From Streptomyces griseiscabiei (GTDB taxonomy: Bacteria; Actinomycetota; Actinomycetes; Streptomycetales; Streptomycetaceae), in the NCBI RefSeq assembly GCF_020010925.1, contig NZ_JAGJBZ010000003.1:434001-498000 (forward strand): DNA of 64,000 nucleotides. Reading direction: 5' to 3'. The first letter of the stretch is position 1. Each line of letters starts with the position of its first letter. Below are positions 50,961 to 60,114 of this stretch, one piece after another. The notes beneath the pieces are model-generated. The model did not search any database. It was not told the origin of the DNA and saw only the letters and a list, made by a program, of their open reading frames with translations. A program made the position numbers and the translations under genes.

Positions 50961-52265
50961 ATGGCCGTCACCCAGAGGATCGCCGTCGGTGTCACGCTCG
51001 CCGCGACATGTGCCGCGGCCCTCGCCGGATGCGGGATCGGTGAACCGACGGGCACCGTCGGCCCGCCCGGCGCGAAGAAGGCCGAGAAGGAGGGCGGGCA
51101 GGGCCTGTCGGCCACGAAGGAGGGTGTCCCGGCGCCGCCGAAGGCCGCGGTCCGGCTGATCGGTGACGGCTCCACCGCGTACACCGGTGCGCAGCCGCAC
51201 CTGCCCCGGCCCGAGCGGCTGAAGCCCGGTCAGAAGCCCCCGCAGTTCGTGGTGTTCTCCTGGGACGGCGCGGGCGAGGACAGCCAGCGGCTCTTCTCGC
51301 ACTTCCGCAAGGTGGCCCGGGACAACGACGCGACCATGACGTACTTCCTCAGCGGTGTGTACATGCTGCCGGAGGAGAAGCGGGACCTCTACCGCCCGCC
51401 CCAGCACTCACCGGGCCGTTCGGACATCGGCTTCAACGACGTCCGCGGAATCAAGGACACCGTGGACCAGCTGCGCGGCGCGTGGCTGGAGGGCGACGAG
51501 ATCGGCACGCACTTCAACGGCCACTTCTGCGGCCCCGGCGGCGTCGGCGAGTGGTCGGTCGAGGAGTGGAAGAGCGAGATCTCCCAGGCCAAGTCGTTCG
51601 TGAAGGCGTGGAAGACCAACACGGGCTCGGGACGGGCCGAGCCGCTGCCCTTCGACTACGACAAGGAGCTGATCGGCGCCCGGACGCCCTGCCTGGAAGG
51701 CCAGAAGAACTTCATGCGGGCCGCCCGCGAACTGGGCTTCCGCTACGACACCAGCGGCGTCAGGGACCAGGTCTGGCCCGAGAAGGACGACGGACTGTGG
51801 GACCTGTCGATGCAGCTCGTCCCCGTCCCCGGACGGGACTTCGAGACGCTGACCATGGACTACAACTTCTATGTGAACCAGTCCGGAGCCCGCGCGGGGG
51901 CGGAGGGCAGACGGGAGCACTGGGGCGACCAGTTCCGTGACGGCCTGCTCGCCGGCTTCGAGCGCGCCTACGAGGGCAACCGCGCGCCCCTGATCATCGG
52001 CAACCACTTCGAGTCCTGGAACGGCGGCGTCTACATGCGTGCCGTCGAGGAGACCATCGAGGCGGTCTGCGGCAAGGCCGAGGTGCGCTGCGTCTCCTTC
52101 CGGCAACTCGCCGACTGGCTCGACGCCCAGGACCCGAAGGTCCTGGACAGGCTGCGCACCCTCGGAGTCGGTCAGGCGCCGAAGAAGGGGTGGAAGAACT
52201 TCCTGTCCGCCGGACCGGCACCGGCCCCGAAGGGGGTTCCCGGAGCTCCGGCGGCCAAGCCGTAG
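50961..52265 (+). CDS. lipoprotein with polysaccharide deacetylase-like (NodB) domain
   Basis: The 434-residue protein has a lipoprotein signal with lipobox ALAGC (Cys24). Its main domain resembles NodB deacetylases: FSWDG near residue 99 supplies the metal-binding Asp, and THFNGH gives the HxxxH metal histidines. IGARTPCLEGQKNFMRAARE and ELGFRYDTSGV follow as in the family. It may deacetylate a cell-wall sugar polymer, but parts of the canonical motifs differ, so activity is not certain. Confidence 0.82.
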   Translation: MAVTQRIAVGVTLAATCAAALAGCGIGEPTGTVGPPGAKKAEKEGGQGLSATKEGVPAPPKAAVRLIGDGSTAYTGAQPHLPRPERLKPGQKPPQFVVFSWDGAGEDSQRLFSHFRKVARDNDATMTYFLSGVYMLPEEKRDLYRPPQHSPGRSDIGFNDVRGIKDTVDQLRGAWLEGDEIGTHFNGHFCGPGGVGEWSVEEWKSEISQAKSFVKAWKTNTGSGRAEPLPFDYDKELIGARTPCLEGQKNFMRAARELGFRYDTSGVRDQVWPEKDDGLWDLSMQLVPVPGRDFETLTMDYNFYVNQSGARAGAEGRREHWGDQFRDGLLAGFERAYEGNRAPLIIGNHFESWNGGVYMRAVEETIEAVCGKAEVRCVSFRQLADWLDAQDPKVLDRLRTLGVGQAPKKGWKNFLSAGPAPAPKGVPGAPAAKP

Positions 52266-52271
52266 CCGCAC

Positions 52272-53252
52272 TCACACGGCGGCGGCGACCTCTTCGCCGA
52301 GCACGAACCCGGGGTCGATCTGGGCGGCCAGGTCGGCCCCGGTCCGTTCGTTGCCCCAACTGGTCGCGTTCTTCAGGTGGAAGTGCTCCGTCTGACGGGT
52401 GTAGCGCTCCCAGTCCCGCAGCTCGTACATGGCGTCCGCGGCGTCGTGCAGGGCGCGCAGGGACCGGTGGTTGGCCTCCTCCAGGTGCTCGAAGCGCGGC
52501 GGGCGGCCCTTCTCCAGGGCGCGCACCCAGTCCGAGTGCCCGAAGGCGACCAGCAGGTCGTCCCCGACCTCGGCGTGGAGGAAGTCGAGATCCTCCTGAC
52601 CGTGCACCTTGTTGCCGACGACCCTCAGGGCGACGCCGTAGTCGGCGGCGTACTCCTTGTACTGGCGGTAGACGGAGACCCCCCTCCGGGTCGGCTCGGC
52701 GACGAGGAACGTCATGTCGAAGCGGGTGAACATGCCGGAGGCGAAGGAGTCCGAACCGGCCGTCATGTCGACCACCACGTACTCGTCGCGGCCGTCCACC
52801 AGGTGGTTCAGATACAGCTCCACCGCGCCCGTCTTGGAGTGGTAGCAGGCGACCCCGAGGTCGGCGTCGGTGAAGGGGCCGGTGACCATCAAACGGACGG
52901 CCCCGCCGTCGAGTTCCACCGGGCGGGCGCAGGCGTCGTAGATCGCGTTGGGCTCGCGGACCCGCACCAGGCGTGAGCCGTCGCCGGGCGGGGTGGTCTT
53001 GATCATCGTCTCGGCGGAGGTGATCCGCGGATTGGAGCCGCGCAGATGGTTCTTGATCAGCGCCAGCCGGTCGCCCATCGCGGGCAGTTCGGCGGCCTCC
53101 GTCTCGTCGAGGCCGAGAGCGGCGCCCAAGTGCTGGTTGATGTCGGCGTCGATGGCGACGACCGGCGCCCCTGAGGCGGCGAGATGGCGGACGAACAGCG
53201 AGGACAGCGTGGTCTTGCCACTCCCGCCCTTCCCGACGAAAGCAATTTTCAT
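52272..53252 (-). CDS. ParA/MinD-like (CooC-type) ATPase
   Basis: The 326-residue protein starts MKIAFVGKGGSGKTTLSSLF, with a deviant Walker A at residues 8-15, then VVAIDADINQHLG and YVVVDMTAGSDSFASGMF. It belongs to the SIMIBI ATPases of the CooC/MinD type; the partner is unknown. Only six bases separate its stop from that of the lipoprotein gene, and it is divergent from the Fic-like gene. Confidence 0.9.
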   Translation of the reverse strand: MKIAFVGKGGSGKTTLSSLFVRHLAASGAPVVAIDADINQHLGAALGLDETEAAELPAMGDRLALIKNHLRGSNPRITSAETMIKTTPPGDGSRLVRVREPNAIYDACARPVELDGGAVRLMVTGPFTDADLGVACYHSKTGAVELYLNHLVDGRDEYVVVDMTAGSDSFASGMFTRFDMTFLVAEPTRRGVSVYRQYKEYAADYGVALRVVGNKVHGQEDLDFLHAEVGDDLLVAFGHSDWVRALEKGRPPRFEHLEEANHRSLRALHDAADAMYELRDWERYTRQTEHFHLKNATSWGNERTGADLAAQIDPGFVLGEEVAAAV

Positions 53253-53352
53253 GTTCACTAACGGTAGTGGGGTGAGTGCCAAGGGTGTCCACGCGGTGGC
53301 GGAAGACCACTCCTTCGAGGGGGACGGGGCCGGTGCGCGTAGGGTCGTACTC

Positions 53353-54186
53353 ATGAGTACGACAGGTGCGGCCGCCGATCCGCTCGCGGCCCTGGGAGAG
53401 CTTCCCGGCGTGGCCGGCTCCGTGGAGTCGGTGCGCAGGTCCGTGGACCGGGTCTACGGCCACCGCGTCATGCGACGCCGCAGCAACGCGGTCACCTCCG
53501 AGGCGGCCCTGCGCGGCGCGCGCGGCTCGGCGGCGCTCTCCGGCGCCGACTGGGCCCTCGAAGAGGTGCGCCGCCGCAGCGACTTCAGCGGCCAGGACGG
53601 CGACGACGAGGCCCGTGCCATGGGGGCCGCGCTGCGGCTGACCGCCGAGGCCGGCCAGTTGCTGTCGATCTGGCGGCAGTCGCCCCTGCGGGTGCTGGCC
53701 CGGCTGCATCTGGTGGCGGCCGGCAGCGACGACGCGCGCGTGGGACGTCCGCGACAGGACGGCGAGCCCGTCGACGAGCCGCTCGTCGAGCTGCCGCTGC
53801 CCGGCGCCGCCGAGGTCGCGGGCCGTCTCGACGGCCTCTCCGAGCTGATCATCAAGGGCAGTTCGGCCCCCGCCCTGGTGACCGCCGCCGTCGTCCACGG
53901 CGAACTGCTCGCCCTGCGGCCCTTCGGTTTCCACAACGGCCTCGTCGCGCGCGCGGCCGAGCGGATCGTCCTGATCGGCAGCGGCCTCGACCCCAAGTCG
54001 GTCTGCCCGGCGGAGGTCGGTCACGCGGAACTGGGCCGCGCCGCCTACCTGGCCGCCCTCGACGGCTATGTCTCCGGCACCCCGGAGGGGATGGCCTCCT
54101 GGATCGCCCACTGCGGCAGGGCGATCGAGCTGGGCGCGCGCGAGTCGACGGCTGTGTGCGAGGCGCTGCAGCGCGGGGCGGCGTAA
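53353..54186 (+). CDS. Fic-fold protein with degenerate active site
   Basis: The 277-residue protein is related to Fic AMP-transferases, but its motif is RPFGFHNGLVAR (Arg189 to about residue 200) in place of HPF-x-D/E-GNG-R-x-x-R: the catalytic His is Arg189 and one motif Gly is missing. The remaining helical frame (VYGHRVMRRRSNAVTSEAAL, then a core with ALVTAAVVHGELLA) fits the fold. AMP transfer by the usual mechanism is unlikely. It is the conserved neighbour of the ssd/HAD region in Streptomyces, older annotated as oxidoreductase. Confidence 0.8.
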   Translation: MSTTGAAADPLAALGELPGVAGSVESVRRSVDRVYGHRVMRRRSNAVTSEAALRGARGSAALSGADWALEEVRRRSDFSGQDGDDEARAMGAALRLTAEAGQLLSIWRQSPLRVLARLHLVAAGSDDARVGRPRQDGEPVDEPLVELPLPGAAEVAGRLDGLSELIIKGSSAPALVTAAVVHGELLALRPFGFHNGLVARAAERIVLIGSGLDPKSVCPAEVGHAELGRAAYLAALDGYVSGTPEGMASWIAHCGRAIELGARESTAVCEALQRGAA

Positions 54187-54235
54187 CGCCCGGGAAGCCG
54201 CCGAGGCGGGCGACGGGGAACCCCGGAAAAGGGTT

Positions 54236-54263
54236 GCGGCGGTACGAGAATTCGTACCGCCGC
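54236..54263. terminator. hairpin after the Fic-like gene
   Basis: GCGGCGGTACGA (54236-54247) and TCGTACCGCCGC (54252-54263) form a perfect 12-bp stem with the loop GAAT, 50 bases after the Fic-like stop. Confidence 0.75.
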
Positions 54264-54564
54264 TGGCATGTCCACCCGGTTACCAAGCGTCCTCGAAATA
54301 TGCCCATCAGGCCGGGAACTATGGCCCGTGACCTGGTGCGGCTGGCCCGTAATCGACGGGTCGACGTCGCGTGGGTGCCCGGTGTTCATGCTAGGTCCGT
54401 GGGGCCAAAATGAGTATTAAAGGTGATCCTCTCGGATGTCCTTTGGTCTCGCGGGCCTTGAATCCTTTCTACTCCAGGACCGGGGTAAGCGGAACCCCTC
54501 GCTGTGCTTCTTTACTTTTAGGTTCAAAGAGGGTCATTCGGCCGCCGCTGTGCGAGACCCCGGC
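54264..54564. other. intergenic region between convergent Fic-like and HAD genes
   Basis: No convincing gene is seen. Short frames starting at 54302 and 54410 were looked at and are not supported by composition. The segment has A+T-rich patches (CCAAAATGAGTATTAAAGGTG, TTCTTTACTTTTAGG) unlike the surrounding DNA. Confidence 0.4.
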
Positions 54565-55389
54565 TCAGGCGGTCGCCACCCGCCGCCGGCTCGCGTACCA
54601 GACGAGGCCCGCGGTGGCCGCCGCGGCGCCTATGGCGGCGGCCGCGAGCAGCGCGGGCCGCGGCCGTACCGCCAGGCGCTGCTTGAGACGTACCGGGCGG
54701 TGGAAGTCGAGAATGGGCCACCCGCGCGCGAGGGCCTCCTTGCGCAGCGTCCGGTCCGGATTCACCGCGTGCGGATGCCCCACGGCCTCCAGCATCGGCA
54801 GATCGGTCGCCGAGTCGCTGTACGCGTAGCAGTGCGCGAGGTCGTACTCCTCGGACTCGGCCAGCTCCCGGATCGCCTCCGCCTTGGTCGGACCGTAGGC
54901 GTAGTACTCCACCTCGCCGGTGAAGCAGCCGTCGTCGCCGACGACCATCCGGGTCGCCACCACCCGGTCCGCGCCGAGGAGTTCGCCGATCGGCTCGACC
55001 ACCTCGGCGCCGGACGTGGAGACGATGACGACGTCCCGTCCGGCGACGTGGTGCTCCTCGATGAGGGAGGCGGCCTCGTCGTAGATGATCGGGTCGATCA
55101 GGTCGTGCAGGGTCTCGGCGACGATGTCCTTCACCTGCTGGACGTTCCAGCCCCGGCACAGCGCGGACAGATACTTCCGCATCCGCTCCATCTGGTCGTG
55201 GTCGGCGCCGCCCGCGAGGAACACGAACTGGGTGTACGCCGTCCGCAGGGCGTCCCTGCGGTTGATCAGGCCGCCTTGGTAGAACGACTTGCTGAACGTG
55301 AGCGTGCTCGACTTCGCAATGACCGTCTTGTCCAGGTCAAAGAAGGCCGCTGTGCGGGGCAAGGAGTGGTTTTCCACGAGGCCGAGCAT
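54565..55389 (-). CDS. HAD-IB family phosphatase with C-terminal membrane anchor
   Basis: The 274-residue protein has the HAD nucleophile motif FFDLDKTVIAKSS (Asp18, Asp20), VVIVSTSGAEVVEPIGELLG, and the metal-binding YSDSATDLPMLEAVGHPHAV. It resembles SerB/CicA-type phosphatases. The end has a membrane segment (RPALLAAAAIGAAAATAGLV). It is the neighbour of ssd and the 6C RNA in mycobacteria (Rv3661) and Streptomyces alike. Confidence 0.92.
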   Translation of the reverse strand: MLGLVENHSLPRTAAFFDLDKTVIAKSSTLTFSKSFYQGGLINRRDALRTAYTQFVFLAGGADHDQMERMRKYLSALCRGWNVQQVKDIVAETLHDLIDPIIYDEAASLIEEHHVAGRDVVIVSTSGAEVVEPIGELLGADRVVATRMVVGDDGCFTGEVEYYAYGPTKAEAIRELAESEEYDLAHCYAYSDSATDLPMLEAVGHPHAVNPDRTLRKEALARGWPILDFHRPVRLKQRLAVRPRPALLAAAAIGAAAATAGLVWYASRRRVATA

Positions 55390-55489
55390 ATGCGCCCGCC
55401 ATTCGGGCTAGTGTGGGGCGCGTGGGTTTGCCTGAGAGGCCTCTCGGGTACACCATGGAAGTCACGGATCGTTCGCGACCGTGCTAACG

Positions 55490-55565
55490 CGGCCCGGCTC
55501 CTCCCCCCCCGAGTCGGCCGTGAAGACGACCCCCACTCTCCCCCCCGGTGGGGGTCGTCGCATGT
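55490..55565 (+). ncRNA. 6C RNA
   Basis: Two hairpins have long C-runs in their loops, the hallmark of actinobacterial 6C RNA. Hairpin 1 (55491-55519) pairs GGCC-CGGCTC with GAGTCGGCC and has eight C in its loop. Hairpin 2 (55525-55559) pairs GACGACCCCCAC with GTGGGGGTCGTC and has seven C in its loop; it may also end transcription. The place, between the HAD gene and ssd and on the ssd strand, equals that of mycobacterial B11/6C (ncRv13660c, next to Rv3660c). The 5' end is approximate. A 21-codon GTG frame (55422-55487) precedes it. Confidence 0.88.
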
Positions 55566-55967
55566 CCGGGTGCGTTTTCCCCACCTCCTGCCGGCCCGCC
55601 GGGCGCCTTCGTGCCCCTGCGGGCTTTCCTCTGCCCCCACCCAGGATTCGTCACCATACGTAGTCGTCGGGATGCGCTGTGGCAGCCGTTCCGGAGTCGC
55701 CTGTTCGGGTGACGGCGATATTCACAAGCGCCGAGTTGTCCACAGTTATCGACCAAGATCCACACGATTTCCGGCTTCGCTGCACCGTGATTCCAGCGCG
55801 TCCCGACGGCGGCGAGTTCATGGCCGGTTCCGTTTCCCGGATGCGTACGGCCGGTTTCCGTCGGCCGCCCCAATGGCGGCCGATCACCGGTTCTTCACAC
55901 AGGACTTGAACACGGGCGCCCGGAACACACGGCGCCGCGTGGACATGAGCGAAGGGGGCTGGGGATC
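55566..55967. other. upstream region of the ssd-tad operon
   Basis: The 402 bases between the 6C RNA and the ssd start contain no convincing gene. Short A+T-rich patches (GCGATATTCACAAGC near 55712; GTTGTCCACAGTTATCGACC near 55735) may belong to the operon promoter. Confidence 0.4.
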
Positions 55968-57062
55968 GTGGCGGGAGCCATCACCCATGACCGGCGGTCC
56001 GCCGCCGAAGGGCGGCAGGGCAGGCCGCTGATCGTCACCGAGGACGTGGAGCTGCTGGACGACCTGCTGCGCCTGTGCGCGGCGGCGGGGGCCCGGCCGG
56101 AGGTCCACCACGGACTGCCTCAGGGCCGGGGCCGGTGGGAGGCGGCACCGCTCGTGCTCGTCGGGGACGATGCCGCGCGGCGGTTGCGCGGGGCCGCGCG
56201 CAGACGAGGAGTGGTGCTCGTCGGCAGGGACCAGGACGACTCCGGGGTCTGGCAGCGGGCCGTGGAGATCGGCGCCGATCACGTCCTGATGCTGCCGGAC
56301 GGCGAACAGTGGCTCGTCGACCGCATCGCCGACGTGGCGGAGGGCGTCGGCAGGCCCGCGCTCACCGTCGGCGTGATCGGCGGCCGGGGCGGGGCCGGGG
56401 CGTCCACCCTGGCCTGCGCGCTCGCCGTCACCTCCGCGCGGCAGGGCACGCGCACCCTCCTCGTGGACGCCGACCCGCTGGGCGGCGGCCTGGACGTCCT
56501 CCTCGGCGGCGAGAGCGCCGACGGACTGCGCTGGCCGGCCTTCGCCGCCTCACGCGGCCGGGTCGGCGGCGGAGCCCTGGAGGAGTCCCTGCCCGAAGTG
56601 CACTCGCTGCGCGTCCTCAGCTGGGACCGCGGCGACGCCGTCGCCGTCCCGCCCCAGGCCGTGCGGGCGGTCCTCGCGGCGGGCCGGCGGCGCGGCGGCG
56701 CGGTCGTCGTCGACCTGCCGCGCCGCATCGACGAAGGCGTCGCCGAGGCCCTCGCCCAGCTCGACCTCGGACTCCTGGTCGTGCCCGCGGAGCTGCGCGC
56801 CGTCGCCGCCGCCTCACGGGTCGCCTCCGCCTACGGCATGGTCCTGCGGGACCTCCGCGTCGCGGTCCGCGGACCGTACGCCCCCGGCCTCGACGACCAC
56901 GAAGTGGCCCGCCTGCTGAAGCTGCCGCTCGCGGGCGAAGTGCCCACCGAGACCGGCCTGCCGGACGGCGGAAAACCACCGGGAGGCGTTCCCCGCGGGC
57001 CGCTCGCGCGGTTCTGCGAGGGCTTCTGGGAGCGGGTGGCGGTCAGGGGTGAGGCGGCGTGA
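55968..57062 (+). CDS. ssd: septum site-determining protein Ssd/CpaE-like
   Basis: The 364-residue protein has an N-terminal receiver-like domain and a MinD/CpaE-like ATPase domain. The P-loop position is GGRGGAGAST (138-147), lacking the lysines of a true deviant Walker A, as in actinobacterial Ssd proteins; VVVDLPRRIDEGVAEALAQL gives the Walker B region. In mycobacteria Ssd affects septum formation; with tad genes downstream it may place the Tad machine. GTG 55968 is the start. The stop overlaps tadA (GTGA). Confidence 0.92.
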   Translation: MAGAITHDRRSAAEGRQGRPLIVTEDVELLDDLLRLCAAAGARPEVHHGLPQGRGRWEAAPLVLVGDDAARRLRGAARRRGVVLVGRDQDDSGVWQRAVEIGADHVLMLPDGEQWLVDRIADVAEGVGRPALTVGVIGGRGGAGASTLACALAVTSARQGTRTLLVDADPLGGGLDVLLGGESADGLRWPAFAASRGRVGGGALEESLPEVHSLRVLSWDRGDAVAVPPQAVRAVLAAGRRRGGAVVVDLPRRIDEGVAEALAQLDLGLLVVPAELRAVAAASRVASAYGMVLRDLRVAVRGPYAPGLDDHEVARLLKLPLAGEVPTETGLPDGGKPPGGVPRGPLARFCEGFWERVAVRGEAA

Positions 57063-58366
57063 AGCGCGTGCGGGAGGACCGGCCTGCGGGCGGGGAACCC
57101 GCGGGCGGTGCCTCGATCGGGGGATGGCGTCCGGTGAAGGAGATGTCCGACGACGGGCTGCTGGACGGCGTCCGGCAGTGGCTCGTCGAGAGCGGGGCCG
57201 AGCCGACGCCCGCGCGGGTGGCGCAGGCGCTGCGGGAGCGGGGGAGGGTGCTCGGGGACGCCGAGGTGCTCGGGGCGGCCGAGCGGTTGCGGTCGGAGCT
57301 GGTGGGGAGCGGACCGTTGGAGCCGCTCCTCGCCGACCCGTCGGTCACCGATGTGCTGGTGTCGGCGCCCGACCGGGTGTGGGTGGACCGGGGCGGCGGC
57401 CTCGAACTGACCGGGATCGCCTTCCCGGACGCGGCGGCCGTACGACGCCTCGCACAGCGCCTGGCGGCCGTCGCCGGACGCCGGCTGGACGACGCCCGGC
57501 CCTGGGTGGACGCCCGGCTTCCGGACGGCACCCGGCTCCACGCGGTGCTCCCACCGGTGGCCGTCGGCTCCACCTGCCTGTCCCTGCGGGTCGTACGGCC
57601 CCGCGCTTTCACCCTCGCCGAACTGGTGGCGGCGGGCACGGTTCCGCCCGGCGGCGACCGCGTCCTGCGGGCGCTGATCCGCTCCCGGCTGTCGTACGTC
57701 ATCAGCGGCGGGACCGGGACCGGCAAGACCACGCTCCTGAGCGCGCTGCTCGGCCTGGTCGACCCCGGCGAGCGGATCGTGCTGGCCGAGGACTCGGCGG
57801 AGCTGCGGCCCGACCATCCGCATGTGGTGCGGCTGGAGGGCAGACCGGCCAACCAGGAGGGCGTCGGCCTCGTCGAGCTGCAGGACCTCGTACGGCAGGC
57901 GCTGCGGATGCGCCCGGACCGGCTCGTGGTCGGCGAGGTGCGCGGAAGCGAGGTCGTCTCGCTGCTGGCCGCGCTCAACACCGGCCACGAGGGCGGCTGC
58001 GGGACTTTGCACGCCAACGCCGCGGGACAGGTGCCGGCCCGGCTGGAGGCCCTCGGGACGGCCGCCGGGCTCGACCGGGCCGCGCTGCACAGCCAGGTGG
58101 CGGCCGCCTTGTCCGTGGTCCTGCACCTCGTACGGGACCGGGACGGGCGGCGCCGGATCGCCGAGGCGCATGTGCTGGAGCGGGACGCCTCGGGGCTGGT
58201 GGTGACCGTGCCCGCGCTCCGCTGGGGCGAGGAGGCGTTCGTGTACGAGCGGGGGTGGGAGCGGTTGCGGGGGCTGCTGCGGGGCGGGTCGCACGGCCGG
58301 GGCGACGGGTTCACGGACGGGGCGCGTGTGCGGGCCGACGGCTCGCCGGAAGGGAGTGAGCGGTGA
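57059..58366 (+). CDS. tadA: TadA/CpaF-type secretion ATPase
   Basis: The 435-residue protein has the type II/IV secretion ATPase core: SVTDVLVSAPDRVWVDRGGG, the Walker A GGTGTGKTTLLSALLG near residue 220, the Asp box LAEDSAELRPDHPHVVRLEG, and RMRPDRLVVGEVRGSEVVSL as Walker B. It powers pilus assembly in the Tad system. It starts at GTG 57059 overlapping ssd and ends overlapping tadB. Confidence 0.95.
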   Translation: MKRVREDRPAGGEPAGGASIGGWRPVKEMSDDGLLDGVRQWLVESGAEPTPARVAQALRERGRVLGDAEVLGAAERLRSELVGSGPLEPLLADPSVTDVLVSAPDRVWVDRGGGLELTGIAFPDAAAVRRLAQRLAAVAGRRLDDARPWVDARLPDGTRLHAVLPPVAVGSTCLSLRVVRPRAFTLAELVAAGTVPPGGDRVLRALIRSRLSYVISGGTGTGKTTLLSALLGLVDPGERIVLAEDSAELRPDHPHVVRLEGRPANQEGVGLVELQDLVRQALRMRPDRLVVGEVRGSEVVSLLAALNTGHEGGCGTLHANAAGQVPARLEALGTAAGLDRAALHSQVAAALSVVLHLVRDRDGRRRIAEAHVLERDASGLVVTVPALRWGEEAFVYERGWERLRGLLRGGSHGRGDGFTDGARVRADGSPEGSER

Positions 58367-59220
58367 CGACGGGGGTCGGGGAGGTCTCGGGGGTGGTGGC
58401 GGTGATGTGCGCCGGGGCGGCGGCCTGGATGTCGGACGAGGGGCGGGGCGCCGGGTTGCGGCGGGCGCGGTCCTTGCTGCCCGGGGACGGGACGCAGGGG
58501 CCACCGCTCCGGGAGCGGATGGCCGGCCGGGTGCGGGCGCTGGGGGCCGAGTGGTGGGCGGCGGTGGCCGGGGTGGTGATCGGCGTGCTGGGGGCCTCGG
58601 TGCTGCCGGTGCTCGCGGGGGCGGTCGCGGTGCCGTTGCTGGGGCGGGTGCGGAGGGCCGCGGAGGAGCGCCGGGTCCGGGAGCGGCGGGGCGGTGCCGT
58701 GGTCGCGCTGTGCTCGGCGCTCGCCGGGGAGGTACGGGCCGGGCGGCAGCCGGGCGAGGCGCTGTCCCGGGCCGTGCGGGACTCCGGAGGGCTCGGGGAG
58801 GCCGAGGCGGTGGTACTGGCCGCGGCGCGGTTCGGCGGGGACGTGCCGGGTGCGCTGGCGGACGCGTCACGGCGACCGGGTGCCGAGGGGTTGCTGGGGC
58901 TCGCCGCGTGCTGGCGGGTGGCGGTCGACCGGGGCGCGGGCCTCGCCGCCGGGCTCGAGCGGCTGGAGGGCGCGCTGCGCGCCGAGCGGGACCAGCGGGC
59001 CGACCTGCGCGCCCAGTTGGCCGGCGCCCGGTCGACGGCGGTGATGCTCGCCGGGCTCCCGGTCCTGGGGCTCCTGCTGGGCTCCGCGCTCGGCGCCGAC
59101 CCCCTGCACGTGGTGCTGCACAGCACGGCGGGGATGGGCTGTCTGCTCGTCGGCGGGGTGCTGGAGGGCGCGGGGCTGTGGTGGGCGCTGCGGATCGTAC
59201 GGGGAGCTGAGGCGGCGTGA
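58363..59220 (+). CDS. tadB: TadB-type inner membrane platform protein
   Basis: The 285-residue protein has the GspF/TadB-type domain with GAVVALCSALAGEVRAGRQP and LERLEGALRAERDQRADLRA. Membrane segments flank it (WAAVAGVVIGVLGASVLPVL, STAVMLAGLPVLGLLLGSAL). It should form the membrane platform with TadC. Starts at GTG 58363 overlapping the tadA stop; ends overlapping tadC. Confidence 0.9.
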   Translation: MTTGVGEVSGVVAVMCAGAAAWMSDEGRGAGLRRARSLLPGDGTQGPPLRERMAGRVRALGAEWWAAVAGVVIGVLGASVLPVLAGAVAVPLLGRVRRAAEERRVRERRGGAVVALCSALAGEVRAGRQPGEALSRAVRDSGGLGEAEAVVLAAARFGGDVPGALADASRRPGAEGLLGLAACWRVAVDRGAGLAAGLERLEGALRAERDQRADLRAQLAGARSTAVMLAGLPVLGLLLGSALGADPLHVVLHSTAGMGCLLVGGVLEGAGLWWALRIVRGAEAA

Positions 59221-60008
59221 GCGGCGAGGTCGTCCACAGGCTGGGGGCGGTGGTGTGTGTGCTCGCGGCCCTGTGGTGGTCGGCCCGGTCGTTCGTCACC
59301 GCCCGGCGCGAGCGCCGGCTCCGCGCCCGGCTGGCCGCCGTGCTCGCCCTCGCGGCGGAGCCGCCCCGGCGCAACCTCGTGCCACAGGGTGCCGTTCGGC
59401 GATGGCTGCCGGTCGCCGGGGCGGTCTGTGCCGGGTGGGTGCTGGTCGGCGGTCCGTCGGGACTGCTGATGGGTTCGGCGGCCGGGGTCGGGGCCTGGCT
59501 GTGGCTGCGGCGGGCACGGCGCGCGGGCGGAGATCCCGTGGAGGCGTACGACGCCGCGGCGGCCGCCCGTCAGCTGCCTCTCGCCGCCGATCTGCTGGCC
59601 GCCTGCATCACCGCCGGGGCGAGCCCTGTGACGGCCGCCCAGGCCGTCGGAGAGGCCCTGGGAGGCCCGGTGGGCGAGCGGCTCGCCAGAGGGGCGGCAC
59701 AGGCACGGCTCGGTGGCGAACCGGCCGAGGCGTGGCGCTCGTTGGCGGCCCTCCCCGGCGCCCGGCCCCTGGCACGGCTTCTGGAACGGGCCGACGAGTC
59801 AGGGGTGCCCGCCGCCTCCCCCGTCGCCCGCCTCGCGGCCGAGGCCCGCGCCGAGTGGGGCCGCTCGGCGACGGAGCGAGCGCGCCGGGCCGCCGTGATG
59901 GTCACCGCACCGGTGGGGCTGTGTTTCCTGCCCGCCTTCATCGCGGTGGGCGTGCTGCCGGTGGTGATCGGGCTGGCGGACGGGTTGTTGGGAGGGGGTG
60001 GCAGATGA
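59217..60008 (+). CDS. tadC: TadC-type inner membrane platform protein
   Basis: The 263-residue protein has the second GspF-like unit: YDAAAAARQLPLAADLLAAC, ITAGASPVTAAQAVGEALGG, and the final hydrophobic segment APVGLCFLPAFIAVGVLPVV. An N-terminal membrane part precedes it. GTG 59217 overlaps the tadB stop. A gap of 106 bases follows before the pilin gene. Confidence 0.9.
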   Translation: MSGEVVHRLGAVVCVLAALWWSARSFVTARRERRLRARLAAVLALAAEPPRRNLVPQGAVRRWLPVAGAVCAGWVLVGGPSGLLMGSAAGVGAWLWLRRARRAGGDPVEAYDAAAAARQLPLAADLLAACITAGASPVTAAQAVGEALGGPVGERLARGAAQARLGGEPAEAWRSLAALPGARPLARLLERADESGVPAASPVARLAAEARAEWGRSATERARRAAVMVTAPVGLCFLPAFIAVGVLPVVIGLADGLLGGGGR

Positions 60009-60114
60009 GGGGGCGGAGATGAGGCGGCGGTGACCAGAGACCAGTGATCAGTAGTCAGCAGTGGCCAAGAGCAGTCGGTGACCGGCAACCGGTCAGAAAC
60101 TCACGGGGGTTGAG

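Noticed and set aside
54410..54829. Plus-strand frame starting MSIKGDPLGCPLVSRALNPF
   Set aside because: The first residues look tempting and the region is A+T-richer, but most of the frame is antisense to the HAD gene and becomes Arg/Ala-rich.
56831..59374. 847-codon minus-strand frame across the tad genes
   Set aside because: Composition is Pro/Ala/Arg/Ser-rich shadow of ssd, tadA and tadB, which have clear motifs and coupled starts.
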